This document shows, piece after piece, positions 35,401-45,873 of a DNA stretch of 64,000 nt. Made by a program: the position numbers and the translations under genes. The notes under the pieces were generated by a model. It did not search any database and was not told where the DNA came from. It saw only the letters and a program-made list of their open reading frames with translations. This stretch comes from Whitmania pigra (Eukaryota; Annelida; Clitellata; Hirudinida; Haemopidae). The stretch lies in assembly GCA_021613335.1 (NCBI GenBank), contig JAJTWR010000308.1:2710001-2774000 (forward strand), in the 5' to 3' direction. Position 1 is the first letter of the stretch, and each line of letters starts with the position of its first letter.

Positions 35401-38400
35401 AACTCGAGGTCTGGCAATTTCAACCACCTCGATCTGCAAGATAAAATTAATACTTAATTAATTAATAAATAAGATTAATATATTAATACATAAATTTATT
35501 ATTTAGATTAATATATTAATGCATTCAGACATGAATACAAAAATTTAACAAAATACATATTAAATACATGTTTTCAGAAAATATATAAATTTATATATCA
35601 ATAGGCAAAGCATAAACAAGGAACTAAAGCAAAAGAATACCTGATTATTAGATAAATTAAGTTTCTTTAAGTTTTCCAAATTCCAAACAAAGAATGGCAA
35701 CTCCTTGAGAAGATTATGCGAAAGATCGAGTTCAGTGATCAAGTGAAAACAGAAAGGTCTTGAATGGAGTCTGTATTCCATGCACAAATCTTCCTTCTCT
35801 TGGAACCAGTTTGGATTGAGAGACACCAAACCAAGAGAGTTCCAATCAACCATCAGACCAGGGTACGAATTGCAGAGAGACCTGCCAGAGCCGAGAGCCT
35901 TGTAACTGATGGAGGACTTGAGATCCTGACAAGTTTTACAAGAATGCCCTTCTAAATTAATAACAATCTCCGTGTGGAAATAAATCTGATTTTCCAGAAA
36001 TATGTCAATTAAACTTTGCTCCTGACTTTTTATTGCTAATTTTGCAGCACTAAGGTTTTCATCTTTGGCTCTGAACTTCAACAGCAACTTGACCATCTCC
36101 TCATCGTGACGCTTGACTGCTTCGAGGAGGGGTGTCAAAAGAGTTGTTTCTCTCTTACTATTATTTTGAAGCAAATTCATCACTTCAAAAGCCATGTTGG
36201 GATTGGCTCCATGCTCAAGAAGAAGTTTCAGAATTTGTAGATAATTGTTCCTACATTCTGGAGAACTTCTGACAATGGAGAGATGCAATGCTGTTCTGCC
36301 ATCATCATTAAGAGCATCGATTTGCATCAGAGTAGTAGAAACTTTTTCGCCTGATTTTCCTTGATTTCTAATTTCATTTTGATCGGACTTCTCCAAACCA
36401 AGAAAATACTGCACAAGTTCTACTGATCCACATTCCACAGCCAAATGGAGACATGTGCAACCCTTGTTGTCTCGAAAATTTAAAGCCGACTCGAACGTTT
36501 CATTGGCGCACGAGCTCTCCGTGTCCAGGCATCCGGAGTGGCACAAAAGAATTGTTACGAGCAACTTGGCCACCTCAAAATGTCCTTGCATGCTTGCTAA
36601 ATGAAGAGGATATGATCCCTCAAGAGTAGGAACTGTTACTTGAAATGGCAGTGCCTTCAAAAATTGGGTAGAATTCACTGTGATGAATTTATGAATTAAT
36701 GTGGCCTTTAATGAATTAAACTCAGTGACCTCTCAAGTTATTTCCAATACTGGGTTAAAAATCATTTCATCGTCCACTCATTAACATTCGGGATGCAATT
36801 ATGATTTGTCAATACAATATATTAGTATTAGCAAAGATTAAATTTAATGGAATTTAAAATAAACCATCAATAAACTCTAAAGAAAACTGATGAGTTTAAG
36901 TACACTGACATCTCAAACATCGGACCTCAAGAAACAAACATTTAAGCTATCGTTATTGGTAGGTTTTAATCTTTGGCTCCAATAGAGATTAAATTCTAAA
37001 TGGTAAACATGGTTTAAAAGTACCTTCAGTAAGACATCCACACAATCTAGATGTCCTGCAAGGCAAGCAATATGCACAGGAGACAATCCACTCATGGGTT
37101 CAACTCTTACCTCAGCCCCAAGACTGAGGAGGTACTCACACATTTCAGCATGACCACTGCGACAAACGCTGCAGCATTTAAGAATCTACTTTCAGCATTT
37201 TGAAAACAGTGCAAGGAAAACTAATGTTCAATTGAAACATGAAATGTAAGTCTAACCAATATAACAGATCATGCTCTTGTTCATCAGTGGTGTTGATTAA
37301 TGTCTGAATCATTTTTTGAGTAAAGTTTGAAGATCCCACTATGCTCCGAGCCATCTGTACATTCCCAAATTTGCAAGCCTCAAAGAAAGCTGAGAATAAA
37401 GTAATATAATGGGATTGTGCAATTTACATAAATATAAATTGAGCCACTTTAAAACAGGTATTAAAACAAACTATGCTGTAAAAAAAAGTGTATGGAAAGC
37501 TAGATGACAATATTTATTTTCATTTGATGTCAAGCAATATAAAGTGCTCACTTGTTTCAATTTCAACATTCTTTATGGACTGCAAATCTGTACCAAATTC
37601 AAGTAAAATTGTTCAGCACAAACAAAAATGCATTGGTGAAATAGCAATTAATTATAGACAAGAAAAGACATTTACACATGCTACAAATCAAATTTGCCTA
37701 TTCCATTATTTTATTGAACACATTTAATGTTATTTAAATGTTTCACAGACCAATGTGCATCTGCATAGACTCAATGCAGTTGAAACTGTTGTTCTTCACG
37801 GCCACATCCATCGGAGAGCATCCTTTGCTGTCGGCGAGGTTAAAGTCTGCACCATATTCTAACAACAACTCCAGAAACTTTTCCTTGTTGCCGCCTGCAG
37901 CCGCATGAAGAGGCGTCTGGAAATGTAAAGATTCCACAACAAATCTCAAGATTTACTGAATCCTGCACTTGTAAGAGCCGGAGACAAAAACATAATTAAT
38001 AAACAATAAACCATTATGAGCCAAATGTTTCATTTAGGATATTCCAACTTTTCAAATGTTAAAGTACAATATTTTTGCAATTTAATATAAAGATTATTGT
38101 TATGACTTAATTAATTGAAGTGTTAAGTGTTCTTATAAATATTCATTAGCATAAAATCTGTGCTTTGTTGATTTCACAATAACAGAAAATCATGTGATGA
38201 GGCAATACATTAATATGATCAATGACAAAACCTACCATGCCACTGCATTCTGTTGTACAAGCTATATTTGGATTAGCTACAATAATAACAAGGAATTGAC
38301 ATAACAAAGTAATGGAATTAAATCCAACAAACAGGAGAAAAGCAAAATTAATTTAAATGTTGTACCTCTTTTGTAAGATGTATTAAATGTAAGTATATCC

Positions 38401-38940
38401 TAGCCATATAACAATATTGACACAAACATGTGTAACCCTATCCCTGATGTAACTGTTATTAAGGTTAACAGGGATTCTAATAACTTATTAGGTAATATGA
38501 TGTGGCACATGCTCTTGGTATTGATGTCATGGTCATTACATAAGCACACGTTATGACTGGTCATGTGAAACTTAGTTTTAGGACAAATTTTGTTTACATT
38601 GTCAAAACTAAGAATTACTGTCCAACTTAAGTGCTGAATTGTTATATTTTGCTTGCTCATATTTTTAACAGTCAATTCTAAAATTCTAACAAAAATTTAT
38701 AAAGTTCAAACAAATCCTACATTAAGAACCAAAATAACATCACGAACCACCAGCCATGAGGAGCAGATGACAGCACTTTAAACTGTTGTTTGTGATTGAA
38801 GTATACAATGGGGTCCTACCATAAACGTCCTGTTCGTCGATATGACTACACGCTGAGCCAAGAAGCAATGATTCCATCAACTCAACATTGTCAAAGAGAG
38901 CCGCTTGGTGCAACAGCCTATTGTCATCATTTTCTGACAT
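26237..38940 (-). CDS. LRRK1-like Roco protein kinase (ankyrin-LRR-Roc-COR-kinase-WD40-like)
   Basis: Large cytosolic GTP-binding Ser/Thr kinase. ATG at 38940 (MSENDDNRLLHQAALFDNVE). Ankyrin exons: 38940-38748, 38276-38236, 37916-37751, about 37590-37550, 37390-37260, 37167-37023, and 36654-35641, which also begins the LRRs. LRR exons: 35433 to about 34540, about 34440-34250, about 34155-34003, and 33916-33774. Roc: P-loop VGKQATGKTSLL (33422 to about 33322), switch II STWDFGGQ, G4 GTHLD (about 32800). COR runs about 32760-30209 (YTMSYFPSGFWPRLITR). Kinase: GKGAFGAVY (about 29730), VAVKLL lysine (about 29260), YRDLKSENIL (about 28700), DYG metal site (about 28620), APE. C-terminal WD-like exons follow (TVYKWDAD), with stop TGA at 26239-26237. 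Ankyrin repeats at the start and the LADYGVSR segment favour LRRK1 over LRRK2. Several middle exon edges are approximate. No frame break was found. Confidence 0.92.
29352..29422. repeat. (TA)n microsatellite in LRRK1-like intron
   Basis: TATATGTATG followed by a nearly pure (TA)n run, between the glycine-loop and VAVK exons of the kinase. Confidence 0.9.
33434..33702. repeat. Tandem duplication of about 133 bp in LRRK1-like intron
   Basis: Two adjacent near-identical copies starting AAGGAAAGGATAAATATATA (about 33435 and 33568) and ending AAATTTAAATTATTTGTAA. They differ by a few substitutions (CTAGATAAG against CTAGTTAAG). The pair sits just before the P-loop exon in transcript order. Confidence 0.9.
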
Positions 38941-39574
38941 AACTAAATTTGACTTCACTTTATTAGTACATTGATGATTTTTCTAACGCAAAGAATATGT
39001 GTAAGGAAATTAATAGCAAATAATTGTCAAATTATAGGACGAAACGCACAAGTCGAAATGTTTTGTTTAAAAGCGAGCCAAACTATTAATAAAGGTATAA
39101 TACCCAAAATCGGAAACTATTTTTTTTACCACCCTGCAAACTGGAAAAAAATGAATTATAAGACAGTTAATTATTTAAAATAAAAAATTTAATATTACAT
39201 TTATCAAATTAGTTTAATTATTTTACTTTAGAAACGCCAAATTGGTAATTTTAAGCGGAGAGGAGGGTCCAAACAATCAATTATGCATGTTTTATACGGA
39301 TTTTCGACTGGAACAATAGACGTGTTTTAAGCATCTCGAGACATGTTAAGCTTGAAAAATATAAAGAAGATTTTGGAAAGTAAAAATATTAACGAACATT
39401 TTGATGTTCGGTACATTTGATCAGTACAAGCTTCATGGTATTGAATAAGAATAAGACTTGCAAAACAATTCAATAGTGGAACGACTTCCGTCTAACATGT
39501 CTCAAGATATTTGAAGCACCTATGCGGTTTCTCAGTTCTAAATCATTATAAGGAATAAGTTTCAAGTCGAACCC

Positions 39575-40005
39575 GGTTGCATATTTACAAACCCGTGTCT
39601 AGAACGACGCCGGGCTGATTAATATTAATGTCGTAATCATTTTTATTGCAGCATAAATAAAAGGTCAAAAGGTTTTAATGCCCACAGCAGTCATGCAACG
39701 GACTATAATCAAAATATGATTAAATAATAATGCCCACAGCCATGCGGCACATTAGATTCAATGTTTTCTGCATGCAGGTTATGTTTGTTTTATTAACGTC
39801 CGTTGCATATCTAGATGATTAGGACGGGTTTCCCGCGGCGCATGCAGGTTAAGTTAAAACTATATATACGACCTACTTTCGGAGAACATCTGTCCAATCA
39901 TAGCGCCTAAATTAGGTAATACATGAATAGTAATCAGCCCGGCGTCGTTTTAGACATGGGTTAGAAAATACGCATCCCGTAAACGCGATATTCTGCAGAT
40001 ACCAT
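39575..40005. mobile_element. Foldback/MITE-like element with inverted ends
   Basis: The left arm has ACGACGCCGGGCTGATTAAT at about 39603-39622. The right arm reads AGTAATCAGCCCGGCGTCGT at about 39929-39955, its reverse complement apart from single mismatches. Flanking words ACCCGTGTCTAGA and TTAGACATGGGT also pair, extending the arms outward. The interior contains two SINE-tail fragments (39690-39720, 39782-39835). Target duplication not resolved; no coding capacity. Confidence 0.65.
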
Positions 40006-40199
40006 ATTAACTCAAACCATAAGTATGTCTATTTCTGATTAATATTCATGCGCTACTTGATTGGCATTGTAACATTTACAACAATTTGATCTAAAAATGC
40101 TTCTGTGTTTACAAGAACGATCTTGCTTGAAGCCGGCACATATTTTATGTTAATGAACCAAGAGCCTTAAACTGGATTGTGTCACCACGAGTGAAGCGG

Positions 40200-40312
40200 A
40201 TGTTAATAAAATATATACATTGTCTTTTCTGAGAATCCATAAAATATATACATTCTCTTTCTGAGATTCCATAAAATATATACATTCTCTTTTCTGAGAA
40301 TCCATCGCTAAC
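40200..40312. repeat. Tandem repeat, three units of about 36 bp
   Basis: Unit begins CCATAAAATATATACATTCT and continues CTTTTCTGAGAAT. Three units with small indels. Confidence 0.8.
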
Positions 40313-40528
40313 AATCTATTGAAAATCGATCAAAAGACACTTGAAGAGCGAAGCAAGACCAAAAGACCAGAAAGCTTTAAAAAAACATGAGCACAAATCC
40401 AAAGATGCTTCATCGCCCACTTTTTTTTTAAATTGAATTTAAAAAATTTTTAAATTTCAAAAACAAATGTGCGAGTTTTGGAATCATTTCAGGCATGCTT
40501 TTATTAAAGTTTGACAGGTTCTTAATTT

Positions 40529-41159
40529 GGATCTTTTCCAGATAAGCCCCGCCAAAAAGTTAACCCCCGCCACAAAAAAAAAAAAAAAAAAGATTATAAA
40601 ACAGAGGATATGAAATTTGTACTTTTAGTTTTTATTGAAGAGGGTAAAATTGAAACATGTCATTCATAATTTCCATGAAAAGGTCCGTATTTCTGTACCT
40701 TTGCCTCCACGATCGGTGTGTGCCGCATTGGCGCTTATTCTGCATCTTGTAGACGTGCCACAAAGATTCGATGGTTTGTGTGTGAGCTCCACTCGTTGGA
40801 TCCACAAATTAACCGTTTGATGAATATAAAGTTGAAAGTGTCATCTGGTGACCATTGTTGCATAAACGTTGCTGATGGATCACTCCGTGGCTTTGCAAAA
40901 AACGTATTGCCGTCTCCTTGTCGTGAACGAGAGTCGAAAGCGTCAGAAGGTTCATTTCAGGTTTTAAGTCCGAACGTAGAAAATATTTGCACAAAATGGG
41001 CATAGAAGTGGATAAGGAGTTGTTTTGATAGCGTGCATTTAAATATTCAAATGTCCAGACATCAGAAATTTGGGGCGTGCATGAAATTAGAGTGGCGGGG
41101 CTTAACTATTCGCGAGTACAATTTTATCATTAGTGGCGGGGGTTATCTGGAAAAGATCC
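40529..41159 (-). mobile_element. Internally deleted Merlin (IS1595/ISXO2-type) DNA transposon
   Basis: A complete 631-bp element bounded by inverted ends starting GGATCTTTTCCAGATA at both sides, and flanked by perfect 8-bp target duplications CTTAATTT at 40521-40528 and 41160-41167. Eight-base duplications are typical of Merlin. Minus-strand coding remnants: an N-terminal piece around 40985-40825 (DKETAIRFLQSHGV, LCNNGHQMTL) and, in another frame after a stop, the C-terminal piece around 40810-40635 ([27 protein letters not shown], ending FYPLQ and a stop). The catalytic core between them is gone. A short C-rich subterminal word, ARCCCCGCCAC, occurs twice at each end. Non-autonomous, but its ends look intact. 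Confidence 0.9.
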
Positions 41160-41194
41160 CTTAATTTAGCACTGTCATTAAGCGTCAAATTGTA

Positions 41195-41938
41195 TTACAT
41201 AAAAACTCGTTCTTAGATGCAGTTTTTCCCTCCATGTTGGCAGTTTTAATTGTATTTGTTCTTATATTGCAAACACAAAGATCGCTCACAAAATCCCATA
41301 TTGACGGAAAGGTTTGTTACTCGCGAATTTGTGAACACTGCATCGTCGACATCTTTGTGTTCAGCCATTCTAAGATTTTTTCTTGCTGCATCAGAAGCCA
41401 TACTTCTCACGCATTTGCTTTATCACGTAGGCCTCCTTTTCCCATCTTAAAATCGTGTTTGCTGGAATGCCATGCTGACGATTAAGGTCAACCGGTTTTA
41501 GTCCTTGTTCTAGCTGAAGTATGATTTCATACTTTTTGTCTATTGACTGATTGTCCAGTTTTCTCTTAACACCTCTAGACATTTTTAGAACGAAAAAAAT
41601 AAATAATTGCTACAGCTTGTAACCTCTCAGACAAAATCAGCAAGAGTGAATTGTGTTAAGCGACATAAAAGTATCGAAATTCCGATGAGAAAATGCTGGG
41701 AATTTGGCGGTTCCGCTTTGAAGTCGGCGATTAGTCACAGGGATCGAGATAAATGGTGTAAAGTGGCGAATTCGGCCTTCTTTAGTGCTCGAGATGTTAG
41801 GGTTCGACAATATAAAAGTATCAACATAATTGGTGAAAAAGTGCTAGAACAATGAAGGAATTTGGCGGTTCCACTTCAAAATCCTCGACTTAATAGGGTT
41901 GGCGAGTTAACCGAGGTCGAGTTAAGAGGGTTCCACTG
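41195..41938 (-). pseudogene. Tigger/pogo-type DNA transposon remnant
   Basis: The right end is a pogo-type terminus; on the minus strand it starts CAGTGGAACCCTCTTAACTC (41938 leftward), with TA at 41939-41940 as the expected target dinucleotide. The minus-strand frame 41582-41391 begins MSRGVKRKLDNQSIDKKYEI and has the psq-type helix-turn-helix (GIPANTILRWEKEA). After a frame break, HKDVDDAVFTN and GFCERSL match the CENP-B-type DNA-binding domain. The DDE catalytic domain and left terminus are absent. The adjacent Merlin element may have inserted into this copy. Confidence 0.85.
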
Positions 41939-42144
41939 TATATCGAAAGTAGAAATCTCAATGAACATTTCAGTAAACACGGCTTGGGTTTTGATTTAAA
42001 GGACTTGTAAACAAATTCCACAAATTCAAAATGATTTAAACAAAAAACTGAAAGTCTTGCCACAATTAATATATGAACACTTTTAAAAGCATTGGAAATG
42101 TAGTTGCCAAATAATATAATTTAGAACTTCACAATTGAAACAAT

Positions 42145-42215
42145 TTGAGTGTCTGCTAACTTCAGTTACGTTAGAGATTAGGCTTTTACCATTATTATAA
42201 GTGACTGCTCTGATT
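42145..42215. repeat. Short dispersed repeat, second copy
   Basis: Partner of the 19825-19900 copy in the same orientation, ending AAGTGACTGCTCTGATT. Confidence 0.6.
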
Positions 42216-42814
42216 ATTGTTAATATTGTTATTTTTTAAATTGATTGGTCAATTAGGTGACATTTTCTGATAAAAACTATGCCTAGGATCTTTCCAATAG
42301 ATAATGTCTTACATAACGATATCCTATGGTTTACTTTTTGACCATTTTTGTTGAAAACATTGATAGGATCATTTTCCATTAGTTCCAACTAGTGCCCGAC
42401 CGATTATCGTATCTGGTATCGCATAGGTACAGATATTCGCAGTATCGGTAAATATCGGTATCGATGATGCTTTGTGCGCTGATACCGATATTTAGGGTTA
42501 GGTTAGATAACAAAATAACCGTTAAAAAAGCAAAGACTACAGAAACTTGTTACTGTGTTTACAAGTATTTACTTGCGTTCCTCTTCTGCGTTCTCCCTTC
42601 CTATGATTGATTATTTTGTGTGTATTTATAATAAGTAATAATTACCATTCAAAAATGAGATGTAATGAGTGTGGGAAACACGTCGAGGTTCGTCTGCGTC
42701 AATTTACAGTATCTCCAACCTCGTCAATCAATTGCGTCGTCATCACACCATTTCAATAAAGAATGTGGATAGACTAAAGTAGAGAAGAAAGCTTCCAGCA
42801 TCATCACTGCAGTG

Positions 42815-44105
42815 CAATGATGGGCAAAATAAATCGCGATTGCGATTTAAATCGTGATTTAGGCAAGGTTGCGATTCGATTTGAACGTTGTTGGATTCGA
42901 TTTTGGCCTCAGTGATTTTGATTCGATCAGATTTGCCTTTTTTTTGATTCGATTTGCTTTTTCAAATCGAATCATTGAAATAAAGATGGTTATATATTTT
43001 TAATTTTGTAAAAATGGTTATAAATTTAAGAAGTCTATATCTTTGGCGTGCTCCCCGTTAAATAAACATTGTTGTAGGTTACATGCTTTCCGAGTTAGAT
43101 AGCAGGAAATATGGAATTTTTCTCTTTAGTCCAGTCATCTAGAGCTGTACAAAGATGCAAAAGGAAAGAACAACTCAACGGAGTCATTCGTTGCTACCAT
43201 TCATACTGTGGCAGGAGGTATTAATGAAAATTCTCTTTCTCTGACATACAATGATTCCAATCCAAAGCGAAAGGCCCTTACCGAAGGAATAGTGAAACAT
43301 CTTGTAGCCGAAGCAATGCTTCCACTACGCATAGTTGAAAGTTCAGGTTTTGCCTCTTTTATGAGAATTGTGGATCCAAATTATGTTATCCCAAGTAGAA
43401 GGACTATAAATAGAAAATTAACTGGTGTATTGCAGACATTAAGAGACAATTTGAAGAATGAAATTGAACTACTAATTAATAATAATTTGAGCGTCAGATG
43501 TGTACATGCTTCAACAGATTTGTGGAGCAGCCGTTCATTTGAACCAATTGTTGGAGTAAATTTCCACTACTTTGACGAAGGCTTTCCGCTGAGAACAAAG
43601 ACGGCTGCTTGCAGACACTTCGGGTCCTAACACACAGGAAAAAATATTTGTGCAGCTTTTGAGGAAATACTGTCAGAGTATGGGTTGCAGAGCATTGACA
43701 TTGGATATTTTGTTACTGACAATGCCAGAAACATGCTCAAAGCATTCACAATATTTTCCGAGGAAGCTGCCAGATTTGCTTTTGATCAAAAGGAAAATAA
43801 AAGTTTATCTATATGTACTGATTATCAGACACCAATTTTGATCAGACACCTCTTTTTGGTTTCAATAAATAAATAAAAAAAAATAATAATAAAACTAAAA
43901 ATGTTGGCTGTTAATTTCATTGTGTTTTGTTCGAAAAAATTTGCGAAGATAGGGCAGCAGTAAATTTTGGAAGATTTGATTCGATTTGGGATTTGGGCAT
44001 TTGGGATTTGATTCTATTTGAGATTTGGTTGTTGAGATTTAAATCATTTTACAAATGATTTGAGATTTTACCATTGAGATTCGATTTGATTTGTGCCCAT
44101 CACTG
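42815..44105 (+). mobile_element. hAT DNA transposon (inner element), decayed
   Basis: Terminal repeats CAATGATGGGCA at the left and, inverted, TGCCCATCACTG at the right, consistent with a CAGTGATGGGCA ancestor. Perfect 8-bp target duplications CTGCAGTG occur at 42807-42814 and 44106-44113. Subterminal GATTCGATTT words occur at both ends. The plus-strand frame 43208-43627 carries a hAT transposase segment: YVIPSRRTINRKLTG and CVHASTDLWSSRSFEPIVGV. After a frameshift, SIDIGYFVTDNARNMLKAFT follows near 43690. The C-terminal dimerisation region is missing. Inserted inside the outer hAT element. Confidence 0.9.
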
Positions 44106-44614
44106 CTGCAGTGACATCATCAGGCGCAAGTTCAAAGCATTTGATAATTAAAAATTTTTGGACATAAATCAATGATAATTAACGCACTGAGACACAGTGA
44201 TTGCAGAGTTCATTGCACTTGATGGCATGTCATTCAACTAAAGACACTGACAGTAAAGCACTCCAGCGAATTCTGCAAGCCCTGGAACATAAATAAAAGT
44301 TGACAAGTTTAAAATATTTCAGAACCCCATTCATTCCAAATATTTATCAAGTACTAGTTGCCAAAGTAGCTGAGAGAATTTGAAAGGGGTTGACTTTGTA
44401 AGTTTTGCAACTTATGCATGGACTACTCGATGCACTTATTCACTACTCAGTCTGACTGCCCACTGCTGGATGGAGATTTCAACAGATATTTTGTACAATG
44501 CTACATGCCAGTTACATGATAGGTCAGCATACCGCAGTTCATATTAAATTGATTGTTCATATTGACTTGGTTGTTCCTATAAAGGGAATTTAGGAAATAT
44601 GGTGCAAAACTGGA

Positions 44615-44835
44615 ATTTAATATGTTTATTTGTAAAGCGCCATAAGCGTCAGGGGCACTCAACCATTTGTATTGCGCCGCACACAAAGGGCACTTTATGG
44701 CGGTGCAAGCTGGGTTGCGAACACGACATGTAACGACTGTTGCTGTTGGTTCCTTGACTTTTGCAACAGTCTGGTTACCGTTGCTTTTACCGTCGTTCGC
44801 AGGCCCTTTCTGAGCCAACTTGTACGCCATTAGCA
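44615..44835 (-). repeat. Dispersed repeat with a conserved minus-strand reading frame, copy 3
   Basis: The longest copy. The minus-strand frame from about 44830 reads KLAQKGPANDGKSNGNQTVA, then TATVVTCRVRNPACTAIKCP, then QYKWLSAPDAYGALQIN. It interrupts the outer hAT transposase just before its RENAPAMIKAM motif, so it arrived after that element. Confidence 0.7.
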
Positions 44836-45181
44836 GGTCGGATTCACTTCATGATACGTGAAAATGCACCAGCAATGATTAAGGCAATGGATGATGCTCA
44901 CATTCTAACATTCGGCTGTGTCTCAAACACGCTTCAACCTAGTGTGAATGAAGCTCTCAAGGTGCAGCAAATTGTCCACGAATGATGCAAGATGCCGAGA
45001 ATGCAATTTACTATGTTGACAGTATTATATTTTAGTTTCAGTCATAGTTTTTAAGTTTGTAGTAAAATTAATAAAGTATAAGCCAACTTGTAGAGAAAAT
45101 AATAATAAAATATCGGTATCGGCCGATACTACATTCGTAAAATTCGGGATATCGGTAAAAGGCCATATCGGTCGGGCACTA

Positions 45182-45873
45182 GTTCCAACCAATTCGTCAC
45201 TTCTTAATCACAAAGAGAGGTAAATAATAAAATATAAAGTTGAGAATTGTAGCTTTGCGTTTGGATTTGTTTCTTTGCAATTAATTTTAAAATAAATTTC
45301 AAATTAAAGAAAAAAAAATGTTTTAATTTTGCATGAAAAGGATTGTTCATAAAATTGATTGATCGTGTTCAAAGTTTGTCGATGACTTTATGAATATGAA
45401 TTAGGTAATTGTGTTCCTTGGGCTAAGTGGGCACCGTGTACTATTGATTTCATAACATCAAGTGGCATTAAAGAACTAACAACGTTTCCATCGAGCGCTT
45501 TCGCAAAGTTTTTGAACTGTATTGTTTTAGTCACTCATATAATTTATTAGACGACATAATTCAGGTCATCAACACAAATGCAAGGGTTTATAAAATAACT
45601 CAAAATACACGAGGAATTTAAAATATCCGAATACCGATGAATGTCGTTCCAGATGTTTGACCTAAAAGCAGATTTCACCTGACAAGTTGGAGGGAAACTC
45701 CGTCCAACAAAAGTCTTACGTTTTGTGCAAGCCTAAGCTGTTCTGAGATGTATAAAACCATGTAACATCAGTAGTCGTAGCAGTGGGTTAACATCAGTTA
45801 TGGAACATGTTTGGCTTTCGGCAGGTGAGTTGCTGCGCATGGATTCCGGCTTTAATGTTTAACAGATGGCTTC
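45182..45873. other. Intergenic, 3' side of the GPCR gene
   Basis: AT-rich sequence between the outer hAT element and the GPCR stop codon. No gene or repeat seen. Confidence 0.55.

Larger units (their letters stand above)
42390..45181 (+). mobile_element. hAT DNA transposon (outer element), decayed, host to two later insertions
   Basis: Starts TAGTGCCCGACCGATTATCG at 42390 and ends with the inverted counterpart CCATATCGGTCGGGCACTA at 45181, with perfect 8-bp target duplications GTTCCAAC at 42382-42389 and 45182-45189. Subterminal GGTATCGG words flank both ends. Plus-strand remnants of the transposase: a BED-finger start at 42656 (MRCNECGKHVEVRLRQF, then frame-shifted ISNLVNQLRRHH), TVIAEFIALDGMSFN near 44210, and RENAPAMIKAMDDAH with CVSNTLQPSVNEAL at 44850-44955. 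The coding sequence is interrupted by stops, by a second hAT (42815-44105) and by a dispersed repeat (about 44615-44835). Confidence 0.9.
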
